Shown here: in pieces, positions 34,645 through 44,376 of the stretch
Layout of the letters: each line of letters opens with the position of its first letter
Numbering within the stretch: position 1 is the stretch's first letter
Made by a program: the position numbers and the translations under genes
Assembly (NCBI RefSeq): GCF_001440415.1
Contig: NZ_LLYA01000175.1
Span: 1-55,552, forward strand
DNA from: Bradyrhizobium retamae
GTDB taxonomy: Bacteria; Pseudomonadota; Alphaproteobacteria; Rhizobiales; Xanthobacteraceae
Direction of reading: 5' to 3'
DNA length: 55,552 nucleotides
Notes under the pieces: generated by a model
Database searches by the model: none
Told to the model about the DNA's origin: nothing
What the model saw: the letters and a program-made list of their open reading frames with translations, nothing else

Positions 34645-35430
34645 ATGGTATTCGAAACGATAAAGCTCGAAATCGATGCCGTGGGCACGGTCATAAAAGT
34701 CATCGGAAGGGGTCCGGCCGTCCTGGCGCTCCACGGAGCGGCAACGATCGAGGGGCAAGAATGGGCGCGCGGTTTGGCCGACAGGTTTCGCGTCTATCTG
34801 CCGTTCCACCCCGGCTTCGGCGAAAGCGGACCTGCGCCGCATATCTGCGGGATGCAGGATTTGATCGTCCATAATTTGCGGCTCATCGCAGCATTGGGGC
34901 TGGATCGGCCGCACCTCGTGGGTCATTCCATGGGCGGCTGGATGGCGGCAGAAATGGCGGCGGTCGCCGGCGAACGTTTTGCTCGTCTGGTGCTGAACGC
35001 GCCTGCCGGGCTCAACCACCCTGACCATCGCGGCGCCGACCCCACCAAAGTCGCTCCGCAGGATTTGCCTCACTACCTGGCGCATCGAACGGAAGTTGCG
35101 GCCCGATACTTTCCCGGAGGCTCGCTTGCACCCCCGCCAGAGCAGTTCATTGCGGCAAGGGAGAAGGAAGGCCAGGCGCTGAGCAACATTCGGAAGGCCC
35201 ACGGCATGGGCCACCCAAATCTCGGTCGGTGGCTAAGCCGGATTCCCAACGAAACGCTGATCGTGTGGGGTGACAGGGACAGGGTCGCACTTGCCAGTCA
35301 GGCGGAACTCTGGGCAGGCGCGATTCCAAAAGCCCGCACTCATATCGTGCCCGGCGTTGGACACTTCGCCATGCAGGAAGACCCCGCCTGTGTCGCGGCG
35401 ATCGGCGATTTCGTCGCGGGGCGAAAGTGA
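34645..35430 (+). CDS. Alpha/beta-hydrolase
   Basis: This 261-residue hydrolase has the nucleophile elbow GHSMGG, oxyanion-hole LHGAA, acid Asp in WGDRDR and catalytic His in GVGHFAM. A strong ribosome-binding site (GGAAGGAGCTTGAC) precedes 34645. Located 30 bp after the FMN reductase gene, it probably hydrolyses a product of the monooxygenase, such as an ester or ring-cleavage product (inference). Confidence 0.87.
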   Translation: MVFETIKLEIDAVGTVIKVIGRGPAVLALHGAATIEGQEWARGLADRFRVYLPFHPGFGESGPAPHICGMQDLIVHNLRLIAALGLDRPHLVGHSMGGWMAAEMAAVAGERFARLVLNAPAGLNHPDHRGADPTKVAPQDLPHYLAHRTEVAARYFPGGSLAPPPEQFIAAREKEGQALSNIRKAHGMGHPNLGRWLSRIPNETLIVWGDRDRVALASQAELWAGAIPKARTHIVPGVGHFAMQEDPACVAAIGDFVAGRK

Positions 35431-35530
35431 TCTGCCCGCCCGCTCGCTTTCATATACGGAACGGGATGCTGCGGATGGATCGAGCGATCCATCGCTATTC
35501 CTTCAAATAATAAGACCCAGGGAGATAATC

Positions 35531-36507
35531 ATGAGAGCCATTGTGGTCGCGATCGCATTCGCCGCGGGCCTGATATCCACTTCGCTGGCACAGACTTCGC
35601 CGGCACAGACTTGGCCCACCCAGTCCATTCGCCTCATTGTCAACTTTCCCGCGGGAGGAGCCGCAGATCAGCTCGCGCGCCTCGTCGGTCAACCTCTCAG
35701 CGAAGCTTTCGGTCAGTCGGTCGTAATCGAAAACAGGGGAGGCGCTGGCGGAAATTTGGGCGGCGAATTCGTGGCGAGATCGGCGCCGGATGGCTACACC
35801 CTGCTGATGTCTTCAGGCGGGATGGTAGCGATCAATCCGCATCTGTATGCCAAAATGCCATTCGACCCCACGAAGGACATCATCCCCGTCGCTTCCGTTG
35901 CACGCGTGCCTTTCTATCTCGTCATTCGGGCGGACAGTCCGGTGCGGGATTTCAAGGAATTCATTGCTGACCTGAAGGCCAACCCGGAAAAGCGGAATTT
36001 TGGATCGCCGGTATCGGCAGCTCTCCCCATCTTGCGGCAGAAATGTTGAAAAACATGACCGGCACAAGCGCAGTGCATGTGCCTTACCGCGGCGCGGCGC
36101 CTGCACTCAATGACCTCCTCGGGGGGCAACTCGATTTCCTGTTCGACCCCGGCATCGCGATCGAGCACGTGAAAGCCGGCAAGCTGCGTGCTCTTGCAAT
36201 CGGAAGCCCCCAACGATCGACCCAGCTTCCGAACGTACCCACGCTCGAGGAGCTCGGCCTTACCGGCTTTGACGCGGATGCCGTATTCGGCATCTATGCG
36301 CCGGCCGGAACATCACCCGATGTTGTCGCGCGCTTGAACAAGGAAGTTAATCGATCGCTTGCAACCGCCGCGCTGAACGAGCGTATCGCGACTCTCGGAA
36401 ATATAGCCGCTCCGCTGTCTCCGGAAGAGTTCAAGGAAAAGTCCCGCAAAGACTTCGAGCGGTTCGGCGCGATCATACGTGAGCGGGGCATTCGCGCCGC
36501 CAACTAG
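35531..36507 (+). pseudogene. Bug/TctC-type tripartite tricarboxylate transporter substrate-binding protein, frameshifted
   Basis: The first frame from the ATG at 35531 (GGGAGATAATC upstream) has a signal peptide ending SLAQ and Bug motifs (PTQSIRLIVNFPAGGAADQL, VVIENRGGAGGNLGGEFVAR). After NFGSP near 36010 the frame is lost. Restoring one base (GG to GGG) yields GIGSSPHLAAEMLKNMTGTS and the rest (HVPYRGAAPALNDLLGGQLD) to 36507. The corrected protein would be about 325 residues. No TctA/TctB genes follow, as is common for orphan Bug proteins. It ends the LLM monooxygenase cluster and may bind its substrate. Confidence 0.85.
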
Positions 36508-36585
36508 CTGCAAGTTTCGTAGCCGCCTTCTGTGGCGCTCGGCGTGCTGATAGGCTCCACGCCGCTCGGAGTGGTTCGCGGACTT

Positions 36586-37197
36586 TCAGTTCTGGCGCAC
36601 AGGCTGGCGGATCACGGTCTTGAGCTTTTCAGGCACCGTCTTGCGAGGGTCGCTCAGATAGACTTCATGATGCCGACCGGCGAAATCGTAGCCGCCCGAA
36701 GGCATGATCTCCCCGTGCAACCTCGCGAGCAGCGGTCCTTCGTCGTCGTAGCTGCCCACGTGCAATGCTTGGAGGCAGAGGCCTTCCTCCAGGCTTTCGA
36801 GCCTCAGACTCTCAGGAAGCGCGCCGAGCTTCTCTCGCGCCTTGATCCTGGCGGCAAGGAAGGCCTCGTCATCCACATAGTCCGGCACCATGATCATCAT
36901 GGTCCACTCCCATTCGTCCTTACGCCGCGCGCAAAAGCTTTCAGGGTCGGGAGCTGACCAAAGTCCCTCCAAAGGCATCACGACGAAGTCGTTCCCGCTT
37001 GCCTTGCAGGAGAATTTGATCGTAAAGGCCGTCGCGTAGAGGCTTTCGACGGCGAGCCTATAGGCTTGGGCTGTGTTCGGGTCACCATGACCATCTACCA
37101 TGAGGTAGGAAACCGGCGGCACATCGATCGTCACGAAGCGGTTAAGGGGAGCGGTGAAGAGTGACTTCCTCACCTTCTTTAGATCCAGCTTTTCCAT
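36586..37197 (-). CDS. GyrI-like small-molecule-binding domain protein
   Basis: This 203-residue stand-alone GyrI-like/SHS2 domain protein begins MEKLDLKKVRKSLFTAPLNR, followed by FVTIDVPPVSYLMVDGHGDP and a second repeat (EEGLCLQALHVGSYDDEGPL). Such proteins bind or sequester cationic or aromatic small molecules, and some hydrolyse cyclopropanoids. GAGGGGGTAG precedes the ATG at 37197. It converges on the Bug remnant and is divergent from the NTF2-like gene. Confidence 0.85.
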   Translation of the reverse strand: MEKLDLKKVRKSLFTAPLNRFVTIDVPPVSYLMVDGHGDPNTAQAYRLAVESLYATAFTIKFSCKASGNDFVVMPLEGLWSAPDPESFCARRKDEWEWTMMIMVPDYVDDEAFLAARIKAREKLGALPESLRLESLEEGLCLQALHVGSYDDEGPLLARLHGEIMPSGGYDFAGRHHEVYLSDPRKTVPEKLKTVIRQPVRQN

Positions 37198-37251
37198 CTA
37201 CCCCCTCATAGCATTCCGAATATGTTTGGACGGCCGAACCAGATCAGCCTT

Positions 37252-37271
37252 ACTAGACCACACTAGACCAC
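37252..37271. repeat. Tandem 10-bp repeat in a divergent promoter region
   Basis: ACTAGACCAC is repeated head to tail (37252-37261 and 37262-37271) between the divergent GyrI-like and NTF2-like genes. It could be a regulator site. Confidence 0.5.
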
Positions 37272-37319
37272 CTCGCGCAGAATGCACTGAGCCCGGAGAG
37301 CCATAGTGAGGGAGGCGGC

Positions 37320-37751
37320 ATGGAAAAGAACGTAAAGGACTTGTTTGAGCGCTATCAGAACCTGTTCCGAACAGCGCTTAGGGATCAAGTGGATATGGAC
37401 CAAGTGGTGTCCTCATACGCCACTGCGTTCGTTGCGGCCTCTCCGGCTGGCGTCAGTGTCGGCCGGAATGACGAACACCTGAAGCAGATGATGCAACAGG
37501 GGTTTGAAAATTATCGCCAAATCGGCACGAAGGATATGCGACTTCGTAATGTCCGCATCGCACCTATCGACGAGCACCATTGCCTGGCGCACGTCGCTTG
37601 GACAGCCATCTACGATCGTGGCAGCGAATCGGATGTTTCCATCGATTTTGAGGTCCATTATCTGGTGCAGCAGCTCGAAGACGCACCAAAGATCTTTGGA
37701 TGGGTGTCAGGGGACGAGCAAGCCGTTCTGAAAGAACACGGCATCGTCTGA
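37320..37751 (+). CDS. NTF2-like / SnoaL-like fold protein
   Basis: This 143-residue cone-fold protein begins MEKNVKDLFERYQNLFRTAL, contains the helix-strand pattern of NTF2-like proteins (SSYATAFVAASPAGVSVGRN, CLAHVAWTAIYDRGSESDVS) and ends VLKEHGIV. The GGGAGGCGGC ribosome-binding site fixes the start. Members bind or convert small hydrophobic molecules; no specific substrate can be named. Confidence 0.7.
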   Translation: MEKNVKDLFERYQNLFRTALRDQVDMDQVVSSYATAFVAASPAGVSVGRNDEHLKQMMQQGFENYRQIGTKDMRLRNVRIAPIDEHHCLAHVAWTAIYDRGSESDVSIDFEVHYLVQQLEDAPKIFGWVSGDEQAVLKEHGIV

Positions 37752-37963
37752 ATTCCTCTTCCCGCCCTTCGCGTCCCGTTGCGCGGGTGGGAGGAAATCC
37801 GTCGATTCGGCGGTGCGTGGCGCGCCCCGGCCGATGAGGCTGGGCACAATGATTCTATGGCCTGCCACACGCTCCAACCGGCAAATCCCGGGCCGCCTGC
37901 GATTTTGTGCTATGCTTGCAAATAGCCTTCAGCGACATCAAGCGCTGTTTTACCGGTCCCGTT

Positions 37964-38437
37964 ATGGCTGACATGGCAGACGATACCGCTGGCGTCATTG
38001 TCCGGCCGCCGATCGCGTGGGGGCTCGCGGTGCTTGCCGGGTTCGCGCTCAACTGGCTCATGCCCTTGCCGTTCTTGCCGGCCGCGCTACCTGCAGGCTG
38101 GGTGGGCGCGATAGTGTTTGCCCTCGCGCTGGCGCTGGTCGCGTGGGCGATCTCTACCATGACACAGGCCGGCTCGAACGTGCCCACCAACCTGCCGACC
38201 ACGACCATCGTGGAGGCTGGCCCCTACCGCTTCACGCGCAACCCCATCTATCTCGGCATGGTGTTGGGGCTGATCGGCTTGGCCATTGCCTTCAACAGCG
38301 TCTGGCTGTTGATGACGCTGGTGCCCTTCGCGCTAGTCATCCGCTACGGTGTGATCGCCCGCGAGGAATCCTACCTCGAGCGCAAGTTCGGGGATGTCTA
38401 TCGCCGCTACTGTGTGCGGGTCCGGCGCTGGCTATAG
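37964..38437 (+). CDS. Isoprenylcysteine carboxyl methyltransferase-like membrane protein (ICMT/PEMT family)
   Basis: This 157-residue integral membrane protein has three or four helices and the C-terminal SAM-binding signature: GPYRFTRNPIYLGMVLGLIG, then EESYLERKFGDVYRRYCVRV (E-x2-L...F-x2-Y-x2-Y). It is related to phospholipid or isoprenylcysteine methyltransferases; the bacterial substrates are mostly unknown. Start at 37964 (MADMADD); 37973 is possible. No strong ribosome-binding site is visible. Confidence 0.82.
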   Translation: MADMADDTAGVIVRPPIAWGLAVLAGFALNWLMPLPFLPAALPAGWVGAIVFALALALVAWAISTMTQAGSNVPTNLPTTTIVEAGPYRFTRNPIYLGMVLGLIGLAIAFNSVWLLMTLVPFALVIRYGVIAREESYLERKFGDVYRRYCVRVRRWL

Positions 38438-38577
38438 GGCTTGTCGGCCAGGACCAGCGCCCGGGGGAACCCGCGCGGCGCCGTTCCCGCTCCGCAAAAC
38501 GGCATGGGCATGGGTCGTGAGAAGGCGTATATTTGTGTGCCTTCGCGCAAAATGATCAACCTCTCATGGAGGTGGCC

Positions 38578-38862
38578 ATGAAATATGTGCTGCTTGGTAA
38601 TCTGAGCCCGGAATGGGCAAGCAAGCAATCGGAGCGGGTCGCCAAGGCCAAGACAAAACTCGACAAGCTGGGCATCAAGGTCGAATCGATCCACTACACG
38701 CAGGGCTACTACGATTTCGTCGATATCGTCGATGCCCCGAATGAGGGCGCGATGCTCGCGTTCTCCGTCTGGTACGCGAGCCAGGGTCTGGGGCGGGTCC
38801 AAAGCATGCCGGCCTTCGACAGCAAGACCTTCGAAGCCGCGATCAAGGACGCGGCGGGCTAA
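38578..38862 (+). CDS. GYD domain-containing protein, 94 aa
   Basis: The GYD family is a small ferredoxin-like dimeric fold. The protein starts MKYVLLGNLSPEWASKQSER and contains the signature YTQGYYDFVDIVDAPNEGAM. CATGGAGGTGGCC precedes the ATG at 38578, so the longer upstream frame is not used. Function unknown. Confidence 0.85.
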   Translation: MKYVLLGNLSPEWASKQSERVAKAKTKLDKLGIKVESIHYTQGYYDFVDIVDAPNEGAMLAFSVWYASQGLGRVQSMPAFDSKTFEAAIKDAAG

Positions 38863-39176
38863 GCGCCGGGGTGTGGCTCACGGCTTTCCTGCGGACCACC
38901 CGCACCACTTCGCTTTCGCGAGCTTGGTGCGGCATACTTTCGTGCGCAGTGGCACAGCGCGCGAAGCCGACAGGGGCGATGGTGTTTTCGATCTCTCCAA
39001 TCGCGAGAACATGCGGGCTTGCTCGATGAAAGCTTGACTCATCGGGACTCCAAGTTCCGCGTGCAATTTCGGCGGCTTGATGCGGCGATTGCGAACAGCA
39101 GGTGGTCAATTAACCTCAGCGCCGCGGAACTCGCGCTGGTCTCGCCTATTGGCTCCTCCAGACAGGAGTTCGCCCT
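38863..39176. other. Intergenic region, no gene recognised
   Basis: About 310 bp. Open frames on both strands lack ribosome-binding sites and protein-like composition. CAGGAG near the right end belongs to the next gene. I see no clear promoter or RNA structure. Confidence 0.5.
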
Positions 39177-39785
39177 ATGCTTATCGAGCATCAGAACAAG
39201 CGGCCGAACATCGATCCGACCGCCTATGTGGCCCCGACGGCGGTGATCTGCGGTGATGTGACGATCGGTCCACGCACGCACGTCTCGTTCGGGGCGGTGA
39301 TCGAGGCGCATGGCGCGCCGGTTCGGATCGGCGCCCAGTGCGTCGTGCGCGAGAACCTCAACATCCGCAGCACGAGCCGGAACGCCGTCGAGATCGCCGA
39401 CCATGTCCTGATCGGGCCGCTGTCTTCGCTCAAGGGCTGCATCGTTGAGGACGAGTGCTTTCTGGCGACCGGCGTCAAAATCTATCAAGGCGCAGTCATC
39501 GGGCGGCGCACCGAGGTTCGCATCGACGGCGTGGTCCACGTGCGCAGCGTGCTGCCGCCGAACTCGCTTGTCCCGATCAAATGGGTGGCGGTCGGCGATC
39601 CAGCCCAGATGTTCCCGCCCGACAAGCACGAGGAGATCAACGCCATCCTGCGCGAAATGAACTTCCCCGAAGAGGTCTACGGGCTGGAGCGCCAGGCCGG
39701 AAGCGGCGTCGACATGGACATGCAGGAAGTCACCCGACGCGTGACGAGCGGGCTCGGCGATCATCGCGAGGACCGGGAGCTGTAG
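39177..39785 (+). CDS. Gamma-carbonic-anhydrase-like left-handed beta-helix protein
   Basis: This 202-residue hexapeptide-repeat protein has PTAYVAPTAVICGDVTIGPR as its first coils, with an N-terminal layout like gamma-class carbonic anhydrases. The usual metal His residues are largely replaced: the QDxxVxH segment reads RENLNIRSTS and the LHGC motif reads LKGC. Only the His in ADHVLIG is in a plausible position. It may be a non-catalytic scaffold or an acyltransferase-like protein. CAGGAG precedes the start. It is co-oriented with the hydrolase 60 bp downstream. Confidence 0.8.
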   Translation: MLIEHQNKRPNIDPTAYVAPTAVICGDVTIGPRTHVSFGAVIEAHGAPVRIGAQCVVRENLNIRSTSRNAVEIADHVLIGPLSSLKGCIVEDECFLATGVKIYQGAVIGRRTEVRIDGVVHVRSVLPPNSLVPIKWVAVGDPAQMFPPDKHEEINAILREMNFPEEVYGLERQAGSGVDMDMQEVTRRVTSGLGDHREDREL

Positions 39786-39845
39786 CGCTCCGCTCCTGTC
39801 GCGCCGCTTGCCAGTGATCAATCGGTCAAGAAGAGGAGTTCTGAC

Positions 39846-40724
39846 ATGAGCCCGGCGACTCGGCGACGACTTCGCCTCTCCGGCGGTACGGAGTTGTCCT
39901 TCATCACGGCAGGTGAGGCGTCCAAGCCGGCGGTGCTGCTTCTGCACGGCTTTCCGGGCTCGGCGGGCTATTTTCGTGAGGTCGTGCCCGAGCTGTCGCA
40001 GGCCGCATACGTGATCGCGCCCGATCTGCCCGGCTTTGGCGAGTCCGACGTCCTGCCGACGGTCTCGTTTCCCGCCTTTGGCGAGGCAATCTCGGAGCTG
40101 CTGGACCGGCTCGCGGTCGGGCCTCTCTACATCTACCTTCATGATTTCGGCGCGCCGGTGGGCTTTCACATCGCCATGCAGGCGCCGAAACAAGTCGTAG
40201 GCCTCATTGTTCAGAACGCCAACGCTCATCGAACCGGGCTCGGGTCGCAATGGGCCCCCGTGATGGCTTACTGGTCGAATCCAAACCCAGAGAACGAGGC
40301 GGCGGCGACCGAGCATCTGACCTTCGAGGGCACGCGCAACGGGTATCTCGGCGGGATGCCGCCGGACGTGGCGGCGCGAGTCCCGACTGAAAGCTGGGAG
40401 GAGGACTGGCGGGTGATGCAGTTGCCGGGTCGGATGAATACACAGCGAGCGCTCATCAGGAATTATGGGAACTACGTCGCCCGGTTCGACGAAATCGCCG
40501 AATATCTCACGCGCTGGCAGCCGCCTTCTCTGATGGTCTGGGCACGCCACGACCCCTTCTTCGATCTCGCCGAGGTCCTGTCATGGATGCGGGCGCTGCC
40601 GAGGATGGAAGCCCATGTTCTCGACGCCGGCCACAAGCTGCTCGAGACACACGCCGAACCAGCACTCTCCCTCATGATGGAGTTCATCAGGCGAACACAA
40701 GAGAGACCTGCGCAACTTCCCTAA
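39846..40724 (+). CDS. Alpha/beta-hydrolase of the epoxide hydrolase/haloalkane dehalogenase group
   Basis: This 292-residue hydrolase has LLHGFPGSAGYFREV (oxyanion hole) and an Asp nucleophile in HDFGAPVG, which points to epoxide hydrolases or dehalogenases rather than serine esterases. The acid is in WARHDPFF and the His in DAGHKLLE. AAGAGGAGTTCTGAC precedes the ATG at 39846. It probably forms an operon with the beta-helix protein. Substrate not predictable. Confidence 0.87.
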   Translation: MSPATRRRLRLSGGTELSFITAGEASKPAVLLLHGFPGSAGYFREVVPELSQAAYVIAPDLPGFGESDVLPTVSFPAFGEAISELLDRLAVGPLYIYLHDFGAPVGFHIAMQAPKQVVGLIVQNANAHRTGLGSQWAPVMAYWSNPNPENEAAATEHLTFEGTRNGYLGGMPPDVAARVPTESWEEDWRVMQLPGRMNTQRALIRNYGNYVARFDEIAEYLTRWQPPSLMVWARHDPFFDLAEVLSWMRALPRMEAHVLDAGHKLLETHAEPALSLMMEFIRRTQERPAQLP

Positions 40725-40900
40725 GACAATTCCTGCAACTTATCCCAGGCCCTTCAGGGCGCGGCGTAGCCGGGACGAGCAGTCGGCGATCCGCTCTTGA
40801 ACGCCCGATGTATCCGTGGCGGTTCTCTGACCGCTTGACGCGGCTCGCCGCTTGTGTTCTCTTTTTGTTCTTTGGCAACGCATACGCGGACTTTCCTTTC

Positions 40901-42627
40901 ATGCATGACATTTGCACCGACGCCGGGTCGATCACGCTCTTCATTCATAATGACGACAATACGCCCGTCGAATTCGTCCGGCAGCTCCTTCGCAACGTCT
41001 TCGGCAAGTCGGAACGGGACGCGATCGCATTCACCGCGCTGATCGAGCAAAAAGAGAAGGTGGCCTGCGGCCCTATCCGGGTCCGGTCGCCAAGGCGCTG
41101 CTGGGTTCGGCACGGCAAAGCATCAGCGCCGCCGGTCATGGTTTGCTGATCACCAGCGAAACCGCGACCACGCAAGGCGCATGCGATCTTTGCGGAGCAC
41201 CGGCGACTGGCAGCGAAATCCTGCTCGCCGGCAGGACAGCGTGCCTCTGCAACGGCTGCCTGCTTGCCGTCAGGCGCGCGTCGGAGGCCGTGCCTGGAGA
41301 CGAGTTCAAATACGCCTGGCTCGCGCTGGACTGGCACTTTGCCGGAATCCCGCGAAACCAGTTGGTGACGAGAGCGCGGCAGTTTCCCGGCCACATGCTC
41401 GCCGACGTCCAGGTCGCGGTCGACCAGTTGCTCGCCTCGCCGCTGCACTTCTTCGGCATTCACGAGGAGTATCGCTATGAGACGCTGGCATTTGCGGCCC
41501 TGATGAAGCAGGGCCGGAATCCACCCGCGCTTGCGCCGCCGCAGTACCACGACGTCGAGATCGGTGAAGCGCAGCCGGTGAAATGCCTGCATAACGGACT
41601 GTGGCTGTGCAGGGCCGGCGAGCTCCGCTACGCCGTGCTGCTATCGTTACATCGCGAATACCAGCATGAAGCTGCGATACGCATCGAGATCGCCGTGCCG
41701 GCCGGCGCCGCCGGCGACGCATTGGTGCAACGTTCGTTTGCCGAGCTTGAAGAGGCGGTGCACGCCGCGCGTTCCTATCGCGGCAAGATCCTTTCGCTCG
41801 AAGGTGGATCAGACTATCGCGGACGGTCGAGCGGGGTCATGGTGCACCGGCTGCCGGCGGTCGGACGTGAGGAAGTCATCTTGCCCGAACAGACACTGAA
41901 GCTGCTCGATCGCAACGTCATGGGCTTTGTCGGCAATCGCGCGGCGCTTCGCAAGCTGGGCCAATCGACCCGCAAAGGCATCCTGCTTTACGGCCCGCCG
42001 GGCACCGGCAAGACGCACACGATCCGTTACCTCGCGACCAATTTGCCCGGACATACGACGTTGATCATCACGGCCGAGCAGGTGGGGTTGCTCGGCGCCT
42101 ATATGAAGCTGGCGCGCCTGTTGCAGCCGACGATGGTAGTGATCGAGGACGTCGACCTCATCGCCCGCGATCGTGAAGAGATGGGATCGTGTGAAGAGCC
42201 GCTGCTCAACAAGCTGCTCAACGAAATGGACGGGCTGAAGGAAGACTCCGATATCCTGTTCGTCCTCACCTCCAACCGGCCGGAGCAGCTTGAAGGCGCG
42301 CTGGCCGGCCGGCCCGGACGCATCGACCAGGCGATCGAAGTGCCGCTGCCCGACGGCATCGGCCGCGGCAAGCTTGTTCGGCTCTATGGCAAGGACCTCC
42401 CGATGGATCAAACCCTCATTGACGAGACCGTGAACCGCACGAAGGGCGTCAGCGCCGCGTTCATCAAGGAATTGATGCGGCGTATCGCGCAAGCGAGCAT
42501 TTTTCGGGATGGCGGTTCGACGGTGGAATCCGGCGACATCAGCGAAGCGCTGGACGACATGTTGTTCACTGGCGGCAGACTCAACGTCACGCTGCTCGGC
42601 GGGGCGCAGGAAATGGCAGGCTCTTGA
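40901..42627 (+). pseudogene. ClpS-ClpX-type zinc finger-AAA+ ATPase fusion, frameshifted
   Basis: Frame 1 from the ATG at 40901 encodes a ClpS core (SITLFIHNDDNTPVEFVRQL ... QKEKVACGP). One base is missing near 41069-41074. Restoring it continues as YPGPVAKALLGSARQSISAA and GHGLLITSETA, the ClpS C-terminus, and runs on to 42627. Then come a C4 zinc finger (Cys95, Cys98, Cys117, Cys120; C-x2-C-x18-C-x2-C as in ClpX), about 220 uncharacterised residues, and an AAA domain with Walker A YGPPGTGKT, Walker B VVIEDVDLIA, sensor LTSN and Arg-finger region RPGRID. The corrected length is about 575. The ClpS N-degron pocket keeps NDD, but E. coli Met40 and His66 are Val and Glu. An upstream ATG (40808) would add a signal-like leader and is unlikely. 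The second frame alone (from about 41143) would still give zinc finger plus AAA. Confidence 0.8.
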
Positions 42628-42898
42628 TCGGACTTGGCTTTGCGCGGCGGAATAAAGCGGCACATGTAACAAGTATATGCCAACGGAGTAGCGTGATGTC
42701 GGAGCAAAGCCGCGTCAGGCGGAAGGTCGATGTCGACGTCGTCGCAATCGTCATTTGATCCCGCGTAAACCTCGTCGTAACGGCTTCCGAATTCTTGGAT
42801 GCGGCTTTCTGCAAGCGAGTTGTCTATCGGCTATCGCAACCACCTGGATCCACAGCGGACCTGACGCGTCGGCGCAGTCCGTCGAGCGAGTTGCGACA
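42628..42898. other. Intergenic region; one possible 20-codon ORF
   Basis: No established gene. A short frame at 42694-42756 (MSEQSRVRRKVDVDVVAIVI) has GGAG upstream but no other support. The rest is unassigned. Confidence 0.3.
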
Positions 42899-43429
<531 letters not shown>

Positions 43430-43623
43430 ACCCGATTCCTTCCTCACGCCGCACATCCCACGCGTTCTGATTGCGTTATGCAATCGGTTGTAAGCTAGAT
43501 CGACTGATTTTAAATCGCAATTGGGAACGGCGACGGCACGTTCGCCCGCGATCAAGTGCGCGGTGTCGCGCAGCGGGTGTAAGTCATGAGCCGGAAAGAG
43601 GTTCGCGTTCGTGGGCCGCGGAG

Positions 43624-43706
43624 CGAGCTGCTCCGAACGCTAACCGCCGCCTCTGGCGTAGAGGCAGCGGTGCTAGGCGTTCGTGCCTTTGAACCGAAAT
43701 GGCGCG
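43624..43706 (+). repeat. Imperfect direct repeat of the tRNA-Arg 3' flank (copy A)
   Basis: This stretch resembles 44298-44376 over about 80 bp with small gaps (shared blocks GCTGCTCCG, CTGGCGTAGA, GGCGTTCG) and ends in the identical 14-mer ACCGAAATGGCGCG (43693-43706 and 44363-44376). In the second copy that 14-mer covers the last bases of the tRNA gene. It may be an attachment-like duplication flanking the VOC remnant. Confidence 0.55.
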
Positions 43707-43726
43707 GGCGGGTTCTCCCTTAACCG

Positions 43727-44183
43727 TTACCGATTACTACCGAGTGGTTCTGCCAGTCCGATGAGAAGTCCTTCGGGGCCGCGGACGTAGCAGAGCCGAT
43801 ACGAGTCCTCGTACTGAACCACTTCGCCGACGAGCTGCGCACCGTGCTTACGGAGTCTGGTGAGTGTTTCGTCGATGTCGCTCACTGTGAACATAGCACG
43901 CAGGTAGCCAAGGGCGTTGACCGGGGCGTTCCGGTGATCGGCGACTACAGACGGGGTGAGAAAACGCGAGAGCTCGAGGCGGCTGTGGCCGTCGGGAGTG
44001 ACCATCATGGCGATCTCGACGCGCTGATTACCCAGTCCAGTGACGCGTCCGGCCCATTCTCCTTCAACCATGGCTCGCCCCTCAAGCGTCAGGCCAAAGC
44101 TCGGTGAAGAAAGAGATGGCATCATCGAGAGATTCCACTACGATGCCGACATTGTCCATTCGTAGCAATTTACTTGTAGTCAT
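43727..44183 (-). pseudogene. VOC-family protein gene, frameshifted
   Basis: Frame 1 from the ATG at 44183 reads MTTSKLLRMDNVGIVVESLD and DAISFFTEL. Removing one A from AAA at 44096-44098 joins it to GLTLEGRAMVEGEWAGRVTG and the rest, ending LIGLAEPLGSNR at 43727. The corrected product of about 151 residues is a single-chain glyoxalase/bleomycin-resistance-fold protein, of the type with EIAMMVTPDGHSRLELSRF. The length of 457 bp confirms an extra base. It lies between the two copies of the tRNA-flank repeat. Confidence 0.8.
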
Positions 44184-44297
44184 GATTTCGGTCGTGTCCC
44201 TGGTGATGGTGTAGCTGCTGGACGGTACCGGCGGGACCATTTGCGCGTCGTGGCCCAGCGCGTTGAAGTCGTCAGTCCGAGCGAGATTCGAAAACCG

Positions 44298-44376
44298 AAC
44301 TGCTCCGGACACTTGTTACCGCTGCTGGCGTAGAATCGGCGGCTGCTGGCGTTCGCAGTTGTACCGAAATGGCGCG
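44298..44376 (+). repeat. Imperfect direct repeat (copy B) overlapping the tRNA-Arg 3' end
   Basis: Partner of 43624-43706. It includes the 14-mer ACCGAAATGGCGCG at 44363-44376, whose last seven bases are the 3' CCA-containing end of the minus-strand tRNA gene. Confidence 0.55.

Noticed and set aside
34054..35214. 386-codon minus-strand frame across the FMN reductase and hydrolase genes
   Set aside because: It covers two genes with clear motifs on the other strand.
38878..39066. 62-codon minus-strand frame between the GYD and beta-helix genes
   Set aside because: It is basic, low-information composition without ribosome-binding site; probably noncoding.
39039..40550. 503-codon minus-strand frame across the beta-helix and hydrolase genes
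   Set aside because: It spans two well-supported plus-strand genes with ribosome-binding sites and conserved active-site motifs.
40808..40900. Signal-peptide-like extension of the ClpS-AAA protein
   Set aside because: An exported ClpS/AAA+ ATPase would lack ATP. There is no ribosome-binding site at 40808, and the ClpS fold begins at 40901.
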